Part shown: piece after piece, positions 25,867-34,535 of the stretch | How the letters are laid out: the number at the start of each line of letters is the position of its first letter | Numbering within the stretch: position 1 is the stretch's first letter | Assembly (NCBI RefSeq): GCF_005887115.1 | Contig: NZ_PNCJ01000004.1 | Location: 31,085 to 95,084, forward strand | Origin: Pseudoalteromonas rubra | GTDB lineage: Bacteria; Pseudomonadota; Gammaproteobacteria; Enterobacterales; Alteromonadaceae | DNA: 64,000 nucleotides | Reading direction: 5' to 3' | Notes under the pieces: generated by a model | Databases searched by the model: none | What the model saw: only the letters and a program-made list of their open reading frames with translations | What the model was told of the DNA's origin: nothing | Translations under genes and position numbers: made by a program

Positions 25867-25900
25867 AGAATTTATGGTGGATGTTCAGGTAAAGCGCTTG
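25867..25900 (+). repeat. Companion repeat motif, copy 2
   Basis: GAATTTATGGTGGATGTTCAGG (in part) and the following TAAAGCGCTTG match copies near 24875 and 26481. The other two copies lie 36-65 bases before REP-like clusters; this one lies before a lipoprotein gene. Confidence 0.6.
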
Positions 25901-25940
25901 AGTGAATTTATAGTTTTTCTCTGTTGAAGGGGTAATTTTT

Positions 25941-26357
25941 ATGAAAATGAATCGAACAGCACTTATATTCGTAATTTTTCTCCTATCTGGTTGTGCTTTA
26001 TTGGGACGCTCTTCCTATGAGCGGGATATTCTAGTTACCAAAGGTGAAGTGAAAAAGTACATGCTCACTTTAAAGGGCAAGAAACCAAACATGGTGCACG
26101 ATGAAATGCAAATGTTTTGGCCAACTTATCACAGTGTTTTATATAGAATACATACTGATGAATTGTCTGGTGTTCTAACAGAAGAAAGCTTCGAAATAAC
26201 GTATAAGAATGAGTTGAAAAAGCTTGAATCATACTCAGGAAATTTAACGTTTAGGGGAAGCCATATAATTATAAATTTACGCGATTGTTCCGATCCTGAT
26301 AACTGTGTTGATACCGACTTTAACGGAACTTATTTGCTGAAAAAGCAACATAAATAA
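25941..26357 (+). CDS. Small predicted lipoprotein
   Basis: 138 residues with a lipoprotein signal ending LLSGC (Cys about 18). The mature part is mixed charge with a late CSDPDNC pair of cysteines and the stretch FNGTYLLKK. No family is recognised. GAAGGGG precedes the ATG. Low GC relative to neighbours suggests recent acquisition. Confidence 0.65.
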   Translation: MKMNRTALIFVIFLLSGCALLGRSSYERDILVTKGEVKKYMLTLKGKKPNMVHDEMQMFWPTYHSVLYRIHTDELSGVLTEESFEITYKNELKKLESYSGNLTFRGSHIIINLRDCSDPDNCVDTDFNGTYLLKKQHK

Positions 26358-26809
26358 GCAAATTGAACATCCAAAAAAGTTGGTGTAGTTCCAAGTTGAA
26401 CCTGCCACCTTGTGTTTGAAAACGCCGACATAAAACAATTGCATACCAACACAAGTCACTCGCCAATTTTGGGGTAGGTAATGAATTTATGGTGGATGTC
26501 CAGGTAAAGGATTCGCTGTGCAGCCTAACATACAAACCCCACCGTCATCCCGGACGCATGTGAGTGGAGATCTATTAACCCGCAATACCGTGACTCCTTC
26601 TGGTCACAAACCCGACCAACCCCTCGGTCATCCCGGACACGTGCGAGCCGGGATCTACTAACCAGCAATGCAGTGGCTTCTTCTAGTCGCGCACCCGACC
26701 AACCCCTTGGTCATCCCGGAAGCCTGCCACCCGTCAAACTGGTTAAGTATTGTTGGGGATTGGTAATGTGTTATCTTACACGGCAGTTGTTAACACGGAA
26801 TTTTGCATC
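26358..26809. repeat. REP-like cluster 3 (three units, 83-bp period)
   Basis: A companion motif at 26481-26510 is followed by REP-like units at 26545, 26628 and 26711, exactly 83 bases apart; the last is truncated. The first 120 bases after the lipoprotein gene show nothing notable. Confidence 0.8.
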
Positions 26810-28753
26810 ATGAACGAATCGGCGCTCCACCAAACCTTATCGCAACGTTTTGGCTTTTCAGCATTCAGGCCTGGCCAGGAACAAACAGTCACCCAGCTGG
26901 TCAACGGTCACTCTAGCCTCGCAATTTTCCCAACCGGTTCAGGTAAATCCTTGTGTTACCAGCTGACGGCCTTGCAGCTCCCCAATTTAACCTTAGTTAT
27001 CTCGCCACTGCTGGCGCTTATGAAAGATCAGCTGGAGTTTTTACACAGCAAAAACATCAATGCGGCCAGTTTAGATTCAACGTTAACCCGCGAGCAAAGC
27101 CAGTCTGTGATGCAAAATGTCAGAAATGGCAGCATTAAAGTGCTGATGATCTCGGTTGAGCGTTTTAAGAACGAGCGCTTCAGAGAATTCATTAAGCAAG
27201 TGCCTATTTCTATGCTGGTGGTTGATGAAGCGCACTGTATCTCTGAGTGGGGCCATAATTTCAGGCCCGATTATCTTAAGCTACCCGACTATCGTAATGA
27301 GTTAAAAATTCCACTGGTGCTGCTGCTTACCGCTACGGCGACCAAAAAAGTAAAGCGCGACATGGCGAACCGGTTTGATATAAAACCCGAGCATATCGTT
27401 CAGACGGGCTTTTATCGTGCCAACCTGGATTTAAGTGTGTATGCCTACCCGGAAGCGCAAAAAGTGCAGGCACTGATTGGCTATTTAAAACAACAAGCTG
27501 GCGCAGGCATTGTGTATGTCACGCTGCAACAACAGGCTGAGCAAGTGGCTAAGCAATTACAGGCGGCGGGCGTAAACGCTGCCGCCTATCATGCCGGGCT
27601 GGATGACAGCCTACGTCAGAGTATCCAAAACGACTTTATGAGCAACCACAAGCAAGTGATTGTTGCCACGATTGCCTTTGGTATGGGCATAGACAAATCC
27701 GATATTCGGTTTGTGGTGCACTACGACCTGCCAAAATCGATAGAGAATTACAGCCAGGAGATAGGCCGTGCAGGGCGCGACGGGCAATTTTCTGAATGCA
27801 TTACTCTGGCTAACTTAGATGGCGTTGCGACGCTTGAAAACTTTGTGTACGCCGACACCCCAGAGCAAGCCAGCATTCAGGCACTGATTGATGAAATTCA
27901 ATCGCAGCAACAGCAGGGCTTATGGGAAATGCAGGAGCTCAGCGCCTCTAAAGTCAGCAATATCCGGTTACTGGCATTAAAAACCTTGCTGGTACAACTC
28001 GAACTGAAAGGCGTGATTGAGGCTAAATACGCATTTTACGCCGACTTTAGATTCAAGTGGTTACGCACAGAGCGGGACGTCATCAGCATGTTCGATGCGA
28101 ACCGTCAGCAATTTATTCAGCAGATAATTGCCAATACGCAATTTAAGAAAGTGTGGGGCACTGTTGATATTCAGGCCTTAGTGCAATTAGGGCACGACAG
28201 AAACCGCATTGTAGCGGCGCTGGACTACCTGCACGAACAAGGTCATATCGAGCTTGAATCAAAGCGCATGATGCAGGTGTATCAGGTAGATGAAACTAAG
28301 CTGGCAGAGCCAAATCTGGCCAAAGAACTTGCTGATTACTTTTTAGATAAGGAACAAGCTGAGGTTAAACGCATCGCCGCCATGCTGCGCTTTTTTGAGT
28401 TAAATACTTGTTTAAGTTACAACTTAGCGCGCTATTTTGACGATGAAAATGCCCCAGAGCAATGCGGACACTGCTCTGCTTGTCGCGGTCAAGTTGCACA
28501 ATTAGCCCAGTCAAAACAGGCCGAATTCCCGTCGGACGATACATTACGAAACGACTTAAGTGCGCTAAAACAGCATCTGATGCAAATTGGCGTTACGCCA
28601 AGCCTGGCAATACTAACCCGATTCCTAACCGGCATGACTTCGCCACTGGCAACCTCTTCTAAATTCAGACAACGCGCCGGGTTTGGCAGCTGCGCAGATA
28701 TTCGCTATCAGCAGGTTTTGAGTAAAGTACAGCAATTAGGTTTTGGGGGATGA
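26810..28753 (+). CDS. RecQ family ATP-dependent DNA helicase
   Basis: 647 residues. Superfamily 2 motifs in order: FRPGQEQ (motif 0), FPTGSGKS (Walker A, about 50), VVDEAHCISEWGHNFRPDY (DEAH and aromatic-rich loop, about 140), LTATATKKV, and YSQEIGRAGRDG (motif VI, about 325). A zinc cluster follows (CLSYN ... CGHCSAC, about 545-575). The C-terminus lacks an HRDC domain, so it is a shorter RecQ-like protein, not the main RecQ. The ATG at 26810 opens MNESALHQTL; the earlier frame start at 26750 has no support. Confidence 0.88.
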   Translation: MNESALHQTLSQRFGFSAFRPGQEQTVTQLVNGHSSLAIFPTGSGKSLCYQLTALQLPNLTLVISPLLALMKDQLEFLHSKNINAASLDSTLTREQSQSVMQNVRNGSIKVLMISVERFKNERFREFIKQVPISMLVVDEAHCISEWGHNFRPDYLKLPDYRNELKIPLVLLLTATATKKVKRDMANRFDIKPEHIVQTGFYRANLDLSVYAYPEAQKVQALIGYLKQQAGAGIVYVTLQQQAEQVAKQLQAAGVNAAAYHAGLDDSLRQSIQNDFMSNHKQVIVATIAFGMGIDKSDIRFVVHYDLPKSIENYSQEIGRAGRDGQFSECITLANLDGVATLENFVYADTPEQASIQALIDEIQSQQQQGLWEMQELSASKVSNIRLLALKTLLVQLELKGVIEAKYAFYADFRFKWLRTERDVISMFDANRQQFIQQIIANTQFKKVWGTVDIQALVQLGHDRNRIVAALDYLHEQGHIELESKRMMQVYQVDETKLAEPNLAKELADYFLDKEQAEVKRIAAMLRFFELNTCLSYNLARYFDDENAPEQCGHCSACRGQVAQLAQSKQAEFPSDDTLRNDLSALKQHLMQIGVTPSLAILTRFLTGMTSPLATSSKFRQRAGFGSCADIRYQQVLSKVQQLGFGG

Positions 28754-28989
28754 TAGTGCGTAAAGGTTTAGTGCGTCTTTATTGGGTAGGACGAAAATCA
28801 AAGCGTGACAGTGTTTGAATGAGTACCGGCTTGATAGTCAAATCAGGCGTACTCTTTGTAACATATAGCGTAAGCTATCCTGAGTTGGGCCAGGCTGGCG
28901 TGGACACCGCTTTCTTGCCTGCGGTAATTAAAACGAATGATTCAATTAAATACAGCTCTTTTCTGTACCATATAAATTTTAGGTAGTTT

Positions 28990-29319
28990 ATGCACTTATA
29001 CTTAGTTTGGCTTGTATACATGGTTCTATCTAGTTTCTCTTTTTTGATGCTCATGATTGGAGAGATGATAGGCATCGTTTTTTACTTTGGATTTCTATTG
29101 GGCTGCTATTATTTGCCCCTATTTAAAGAGTGGAGGAAAAACGTAGAGGGCTTTAAAAGAGTTGAAGTTGTCAATGCAGTAATTTGCTTATCACCACTTT
29201 CAATGATGGTTAATGAATCATTTGAAATGTTGGTTTTATGGGGGTGGGTGTTTATATTCAGTATTAATAATTTTGGAGTGGACAGAAGAATTAGAGCACT
29301 ATATGAAAAAAAGAATTAA
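28990..29319 (+). CDS. Small integral membrane protein, unknown
   Basis: 109 residues, with three to four hydrophobic spans (about 3-45, 60-80, 82-97) and a basic end. No family is recognised and the ribosome-binding site is weak. Its stop codon falls at the start of a repeat element also found directly behind the DUF4393 gene at 52674, so the gene may have moved as a unit with that element. Confidence 0.5.
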   Translation: MHLYLVWLVYMVLSSFSFLMLMIGEMIGIVFYFGFLLGCYYLPLFKEWRKNVEGFKRVEVVNAVICLSPLSMMVNESFEMLVLWGWVFIFSINNFGVDRRIRALYEKKN

Positions 29320-29464
29320 AAAACGCATATGGACGCGCCAGCGGAGTTAAGCCGAGTAGGTTTGTGGGATAGCTAATGTAAGCTATCTCGTTCTATTACC
29401 CTTTTTCCATTTCTGATTCTTGGTCCAGTCCGCTGTAAATGTGTTGCTCAGACATGTGTCTGGT
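29317..29464. repeat. Dispersed element, copy A (matches 52521-52676 inverted)
   Basis: Starting at the stop codon of the small membrane protein: TATGGACGCGCCAGCGGAG then AAGCCGAGTAGG and GATAGC, and about 70 bases on TTGGTCCAGTCCGCTG and AATGTGTTGCTC. The same blocks in the same order lie on the minus strand directly after the DUF4393 stop codon. Confidence 0.65.
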
Positions 29465-29581
29465 TTCGACTGATTATATCCAGCGCCCCTAAAGAGCTCC
29501 GAGCCTGCACCCCCTAAAATTGATACACCCAATCGGTCTTTAGTTATCGTATCTTTTTCGGGTTTTGCGCAGGCAGGTTGG

Positions 29582-29700
29582 ACAAACAGATAAGCACCTT
29601 CAAAACGACATCCACCACCGTCATCCCGGACGCTTGCGAGCCGGGATCTACCAACATGCGATACAGTGGCTTCCGTTGCAATTGAGCTCACAAACCCCGC
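29582..29700. repeat. REP-like unit, single copy
   Basis: TCATCCCGGACGCTTGCGAG-CCGGGATCTA at 29621-29650, with a spacer ending CACAAACCCC as in other copies. It stands alone, between copy A of the dispersed element and the small exported protein gene. Confidence 0.75.
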
Positions 29701-29716
29701 TGTCACTTGTCAGAAT

Positions 29717-30028
29717 TTAGGGGTTAATGATTATGTACCTTGCGCTGACATAGTGAGGAAGTGACGAGCAGCTAATGGAGCCATTTTTATCATCAATGTA
29801 AACTTCCACGCTTTTATCTGCCGCGAGGGCTGCTAAAACAATGGCGTTACTTTTGTCCGACGGTGGACAAATCCACTGACCATTAGAGCCGCTTGTCTTG
29901 AATGCAGTGTTGCCACTACATTGTTGAGGATAATCCATCACCCAGGTGACTTTGCCTTTACAGTTGATATCTGCTGCATTTGCTAATGCAGGCAACAAAA
30001 TAAGTAGAACTGTTAATAACGCTTTCAT
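29717..30028 (-). CDS. Small exported protein, unknown
   Basis: 103 residues. A signal peptide (1-19, MKALLTVLLILLPALANA) is followed by a cysteine-containing mature region (INCKGKVTWVMDYPQQC, WICPPSDKS, ISCSS; four to five Cys, probably disulfide-linked). The ATG at 30028 has AAGGAAGG upstream and starts the signal peptide; a longer frame to 30067 is less likely. Similar small proteins occur widely in marine gammaproteobacteria without assigned function. Confidence 0.7.
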   Translation of the reverse strand: MKALLTVLLILLPALANAADINCKGKVTWVMDYPQQCSGNTAFKTSGSNGQWICPPSDKSNAIVLAALAADKSVEVYIDDKNGSISCSSLPHYVSARYIIINP

Positions 30029-30067
30029 AGACCTTCCTTTAGTGTTTAATATTTTCGCTAACGGCAC

Positions 30068-30867
30068 AAAGTGCCTTGTTTAGCATTGCTACGAGTGGGC
30101 ACTGGCTGTGCCTTTATGTCAGCTTGTAACTGCATGCCACAGAGCAAGCTTACAAACTTCTGACTTATTATGGATAATTTTTGTTAGTTTGTGATGACAG
30201 GCGAGTACCGGGTTAGTTTCAGCTTTAGGAGAGTGACCAAAATGTGGAGCGGGTATCCGGGCTAAGTGGTTCCTGCTAGCTGGGATCTACTAATGTGCGA
30301 CACAGCGGTACCCCTTTGCAGTTGAACTCGCAAACCCCACTGTCATCCCCGACGGCTTGCAAGCCGGGATCTACTAACGTGCGGCACAGAGGTGATTCTT
30401 TTCTATCAAATTCACAAACCCTACCGTCATCCTGGGCGTCTGCGAACCTGAATCTATTAACATACAGCGCAGCAGTTTCCTGAGGCACACTAATTGAGGG
30501 GGTGTCCAAGCAAAAATAAGAGAAGTTGCTTGCGAACCGTGATCTATTTGGTTAAGGCGTAGCAAAACCACAAGGCACGCCAATTTTGAATGGGGGTCTT
30601 TTGGTTTTCTTGTTAAACTTAGTGTACTCAATAAGTTATTATCTTTACATGGTAAGGCCTCAAGTCATCGCTATGATTACGGCCCGGTTTCTCCAGAGCT
30701 GATTTGGCTTGAGCTACGGGTGGAATGGTGCTAGGTTATTGTTATTTAAAAATAAATTGTCGAGTAAAATTGTTGTTTCTGGTTCCAGGCTTAACTCTGT
30801 TTTCTAGCGAATATCTGTTAGGCATCGATAGTGGTTAGGCTCAGAATTAAACAAAAAGGAGAAAAGA
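30068..30867. repeat. Long intergenic region with degenerate REP-like cluster
   Basis: About 800 bases without a gene. REP-like units lie near 30259, at 30343 and at 30427 (84-base spacing), with mutated arms, so they look older than cluster 3. The last 200 bases are AT-rich and presumably hold the DUF262 promoter; AAAAGGAG (30856-30863) is that gene's ribosome-binding site. Confidence 0.65.
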
Positions 30868-32061
30868 ATGAGTGAAGAAAATATTGAATTTATAGAAGAT
30901 GAACAGCAGAAAGAGACTGATGATGATATTGGAGCTCTTGATCAGAATATATTTTCTTCAGCAGTTGTTAGCGCTAACGATTGGACGACGGAAACACTGA
31001 TTAGTCAGATTAACAAAGGAAACATTAAGTTAAATCCAGACTTTCAACGCAGGGATGCTTGGGACAAAAAAAGGAAAAGTAAATTTATAGAATCTCTAAT
31101 TTTAGGGCTTCCAATTCCTCAAGTTGTATTGGCAGAATCAAAAGAAAGAAGAGGTTCTTACATTGTCTTAGATGGGAAACAGCGTTTGCTAAGCATCCGA
31201 CAGTTCTCAGCTGAAAGTAATGACAATGTCTATCAACAATTAAAATTGACAGGTTTAGAGATAAGAGAAGATTTAAAAAATAAATCACTAGATTCCCTGA
31301 GAAGCGACCTGACTCTATTTGATGATTTAACTGCATTCGAAAATCAGCCCATAAGAACAGTTGTTATAAAAAATTGGCCCAATGAAGACTTTTTGTATCA
31401 TGTATTCTTAAGGCTAAATACAGGAAGTGTTCCGTTATCTCCTCAAGAGTTGAGACAAGCATTACACCCAGGCCCATTTGTTACTTTTCTTGATAAAAAG
31501 TCATCCGAGAGTAATGCGCTTAAAGAGATTCTGAAACTGAAAAAACCTGATTTCAGAATGAGAGATGCAGAATTACTGCTTAGGTATTTTTCATTTAAGA
31601 ATTTCTTGGTAGATTATAGTGGGACACTAAAGAAGTTCCTTGATGATACATGTAATAGTTTGAATTCAGAATGGGAAGAAAATAAAGGAATAATAAATAG
31701 TCAGCTTGAAGAATTTGAGCTTGCCCACAATACTATTAAATCCATTTTTAATGGAAATCAATATCGAAAATGGAGTGGAAGGAGCTATGAATCAAGATTC
31801 AATCGAGCAGTTTTTGATATTATGATTCTATCTTTCAGTGTTGAAGAGGTAAGAAAATTAGTTATCGGGAAAGAAGCAGAAATAGAATCTGCGTATAAAA
31901 ACATCTGTTCGAATGATAGGCAATTTTTAGCATCGATAGAGTCAACGACGAAAAGCTTGACTGCAACTCAAACAAGGATATCTACTTGGTTTAATATTCT
32001 TAATGAAACGCTGCAATCAGATCTTCCTGTTCCTCAGCTAATAGATAATCGCATAGTGTAG
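30868..32061 (+). CDS. DUF262 (ParB/Srx-like, GmrSD N-terminal type) protein
   Basis: 397 residues. The DUF262 signature is clear: INKGNIKLNPDFQRRDAWDKKRKSKFIESLILGLPIPQVV in part, then YIVLDGKQRLLSI (the DGQQR-type motif), and NTGSVPLSPQELRQA later. The domain has a ParB-like nucleotide-binding fold and is known from type IV restriction (GmrSD) and other defence proteins. Here it is not fused to DUF1607; a HEPN protein follows 8 bases downstream. Low GC compared with flanking core genes supports transfer. A two-gene defence or toxin-type system is inferred. Confidence 0.85.
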   Translation: MSEENIEFIEDEQQKETDDDIGALDQNIFSSAVVSANDWTTETLISQINKGNIKLNPDFQRRDAWDKKRKSKFIESLILGLPIPQVVLAESKERRGSYIVLDGKQRLLSIRQFSAESNDNVYQQLKLTGLEIREDLKNKSLDSLRSDLTLFDDLTAFENQPIRTVVIKNWPNEDFLYHVFLRLNTGSVPLSPQELRQALHPGPFVTFLDKKSSESNALKEILKLKKPDFRMRDAELLLRYFSFKNFLVDYSGTLKKFLDDTCNSLNSEWEENKGIINSQLEEFELAHNTIKSIFNGNQYRKWSGRSYESRFNRAVFDIMILSFSVEEVRKLVIGKEAEIESAYKNICSNDRQFLASIESTTKSLTATQTRISTWFNILNETLQSDLPVPQLIDNRIV

Positions 32062-32069
32062 GTTGTGTT

Positions 32070-32720
32070 ATGCGAGTTTCTAACCGTTTTAAAGAGTTAA
32101 AGACTAGGTTGAGAGAGTTGAGACTCCATCTCTTGCCAAATACATTTTCACCTACTGGGGATTATAGTGATAGGCAGCAGGATAGAGCTAGAGGATATCG
32201 GCTGCTCGTTCATGCTGAAATTGAATCATACCTAGAAGATGTTTCAAAAGAAACAGTTACTGAAGCGATACGTGACTGGAAGGCAAACCAGAAACCATCA
32301 ATTGTTATCGTATCTTTTTTAGCTTCTTATCATTCAAGCTGGAATGTTGTAGAAGAGGTAAATAATGAAGAGATTATTCAAATTGCCAAATCTAGAAAAA
32401 ATGGTAAGGATTCTGTCGAACAGGTAATCGATTTAGCCCAGAAGCAGTTTACGAAAAAGCTAAAGGATAATCATGGAGTAAAAGATAAGAACTTTAAAAC
32501 ACTTATATTACCTTTGGGTGTAGAAATTAGTTCTCTAGATCAAACTTGGTTAACAAACTTAGATAGCTTTGGAACCAAACGAGGTGAGGTAGCTCACAAA
32601 GCAAAAAGGGCCCAAGGCTCAATTAATCCTAAAGATGAGTTTGATTTGGTCAATTCACTACTAGTGGGGATTGAAGAGCTCGATAAGAAAATAGTTCGGG
32701 TGAAGGCTGGAAGCGTTTAA
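32070..32720 (+). CDS. HEPN domain protein (RiboL-PSP-HEPN-like)
   Basis: 216 residues, all-helical. The RxxxxH motif of HEPN ribonucleases is present in FGTKRGEVAHKAKR (about residues 170-183), preceded by ARGYRLLVHAEIESYLEDV, a usual N-terminal block of this HEPN group. HEPN proteins often act as RNases in toxin-antitoxin and phage-defence systems. It is tightly linked to the DUF262 gene (8-base gap), so the two probably work together, with DUF262 as sensor or regulator. The arrangement is inferred to be defensive. Confidence 0.8.
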   Translation: MRVSNRFKELKTRLRELRLHLLPNTFSPTGDYSDRQQDRARGYRLLVHAEIESYLEDVSKETVTEAIRDWKANQKPSIVIVSFLASYHSSWNVVEEVNNEEIIQIAKSRKNGKDSVEQVIDLAQKQFTKKLKDNHGVKDKNFKTLILPLGVEISSLDQTWLTNLDSFGTKRGEVAHKAKRAQGSINPKDEFDLVNSLLVGIEELDKKIVRVKAGSV

Positions 32721-32814
32721 AAAGTGGCTGCAACTGACCGTCATTTTTGCTGTGGTTGAGCAAAGAGTTAGTTGCATTACCAATCTCTCATAGCCAATTT
32801 TCAGTGCAAGTTAA

Positions 32815-33078
32815 AGTCGTGAGACGATACTTGTTCCATTTGGTTTACAAGATGTTGATTTTTATGAGTGTTTTTGTTTTTTCGAAGCCGAAAATAGTCT
32901 CAAAGCGGTTTTGGAAGATGTCGTTAATGATACAAACAAACCCGTCTTTACTCGCCGTGACTTGGAAGATGCAGCAGTTCATCTGCTTCGTTCGTCCAAA
33001 AATGCGGAGCATTTAAGTCATTCCATATTGCAGTAACGTGCTGGCGAAACAACAGAAAGAGAGCTAATTGGTGGGTAG
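32815..33078 (+). pseudogene. yefM: Decayed YefM-type antitoxin gene
   Basis: One frame carries SLKAVLEDVVNDTNKPVFTRR, then AAVHLLRSSKNAEHLSHSI, an in-frame TAA at 33034, and directly beyond it RAGETTERELIGG. These are the recognisable parts of YefM/Phd antitoxins (DNA-binding N-terminus, toxin-wrapping helix, ERELI end). The start codon is lost, the middle appears shortened, and there is a stop before the end. It is followed by a decayed YoeB. Confidence 0.65.
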
Positions 33079-33285
33079 TAGCAAGCGTTTTCTGGCCTGA
33101 CGATGCCTCCGGTGGCTATTTGTACTGGCAAAGCCAGAACAAGAAAATATGAAACGTATCAATGATCTGCACAACGATGTTAAACGTTCGCCATCTGAAG
33201 AGGGCATAGGCAAACCTGAGCCACTAAAGTGAGCTTTACTGGCTTCTGGTCTTCACGTATTTTTGACACAAACAGGCTTCATCGT
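33079..33285 (+). pseudogene. yoeB: Decayed YoeB/Txe-type toxin gene
   Basis: YoeB signatures are spread over frames: DDASGGYLYWQSQNKK, then after a frameshift MKRINDLHNDVKRSP and GIGKPEPLK, an in-frame stop, and after another shift TGFWSSRIFDTNRLHR. The intact toxin reads DAWEDYLYW...LKRIN...GIGKPEPLKG...GFWSRRI...RLVY. At least two frameshifts make it non-functional. It lies right behind the yefM remnant, keeping the usual order. Confidence 0.7.
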
Positions 33286-33611
33286 TGGGCGACTAACAAG
33301 GGGCTATGGCGTCAATTGCTAGGTTTCGGCATTTGCGAGCAGCTGGGCATTAACCTAAACTGCCCCTGTTCTTATTCAGGTCGTCTTTAGGTGCGGGATA
33401 CTCCACAAAGTCACATATCACAGGCTCTGAACGTGACTAACGGAGGCTTGTTCCTATATTGATATAATGATAAATTCCTATATTGATATAATGATAAATT
33501 CCTATTGCTAATAAATAAAATCTAGTCGACGCATAGTTGTTCTAATTCCTGGCTCTAGGAATGTGTTCACTTTAGTGTGTGTATCGGCAGGAAATCTACA
33601 GGATATATACT
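33286..33611. other. Intergenic region with AT-rich tandem repeat
   Basis: No gene is supported. At 33451-33507 a 24-base unit (TTCCTATATTGATATAATGA plus TAAA) occurs twice in direct tandem with a partial third copy. It lies in the probable promoter region of the following lipoprotein gene and contains TATAAT-like hexamers. Confidence 0.6.
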
Positions 33612-34400
33612 TTGCGTTTAGTAACTATTTTTTCGTTCATCTTATTTCTCTCAGCGTGCAACTCCACAGAGCATAGTTCAAAAGCCAAATTTGTTAATGT
33701 AACGAGTAAACCGGATCAGCATCTGGCAAGCCTGAGTTATCACGATATTAAACCTGTCAGTTATATAGACTCGTTGGGTAAAATTCCGGTTTACAGTGAC
33801 TTTAAACCACATGACAAAGAGGTTGCAGTTTATGATGGCCTTTTTTGGGAAGTTACTCCAATGGGGCAATATGTCTATTATCTGGCAGGTGACTTCAAGA
33901 AAAATGAGAAAGGGTTGCTAAGATTTGGCTCTCAAAAAACAGAGTTACGGGTTGAGATCAGCTATGAGGATGATGCAATTGATGTAGCTGGCTATGAAAT
34001 GAATTATAAATATGAGCAAGCTAGTCGAGGAAGCAGTCTTGATTTATCTGATTTACAAGGGCTGCAACTATCTTCGATAGATAGTCTGCTAAATAAATCG
34101 TTAACCGTCGATGGTTCTTACTATTCCCGAGGGGTGTTCAAAAATAGTGAACTAGGGTCAAAAACATCTAAGTCTCGATTTGAATTTATGAAATACAAAG
34201 ACAATGCAAAGCTAGTATTACTTTATGAAGATATCCTCAAGCCACAGAATGAAAATGAGGAGCCCCGATATCTCAAGATCATAGTGTCTAGCAAACAAGC
34301 TGACCTCGATGCAGGAGCCTTGTCATCTTTATTTAAGGAGCTGGTATCTGTTTACCACGACATACCTTATAGTCGACTGTCCGGAGCGACGAGAATGTAG
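33612..34400 (+). CDS. Predicted lipoprotein, unknown function
   Basis: About 262 residues. A lipoprotein signal ends LFLSAC (Cys about 16 from the TTG start). The mature region has no recognised domain; it includes YYLAGDFKKNEKGLL and a serine-rich middle. The start is a TTG at 33612 with ACAGGA upstream; the open frame also reaches a GTG at 33579. It converges with the DUF1552 gene. Confidence 0.65.
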   Translation: MRLVTIFSFILFLSACNSTEHSSKAKFVNVTSKPDQHLASLSYHDIKPVSYIDSLGKIPVYSDFKPHDKEVAVYDGLFWEVTPMGQYVYYLAGDFKKNEKGLLRFGSQKTELRVEISYEDDAIDVAGYEMNYKYEQASRGSSLDLSDLQGLQLSSIDSLLNKSLTVDGSYYSRGVFKNSELGSKTSKSRFEFMKYKDNAKLVLLYEDILKPQNENEEPRYLKIIVSSKQADLDAGALSSLFKELVSVYHDIPYSRLSGATRM

Positions 34401-34448
34401 TGTGAGTAGAGCAATGTTGGTTTGCCACACTTCGGTATTAATACCCAC

Positions 34449-34476
34449 AAAAAAAGCCCCTAAAAAGGGGCTTTGC
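34449..34476. terminator. Bidirectional terminator
   Basis: AAAGCCCC - TAAAAA - GGGGCTTT gives an 8-bp stem. On the minus strand it is followed by a T-run (TTTTTTTGTGG), so it mainly ends the CBM2-DUF1592-DUF1552 operon; on the plus strand CTTTG is a weaker tail. Confidence 0.8.
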
Positions 34477-34535
34477 TGTCCTGATTATCTATAAACCAAA
34501 ACTACTCACTAAATAGCAGTTATCAAAACAATCAC

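Noticed and set aside
32747..33016. 89-residue open frame after the HEPN gene
   Set aside because: The recognisable protein sequence in this stretch is the YefM remnant in another frame; this frame is incidental.
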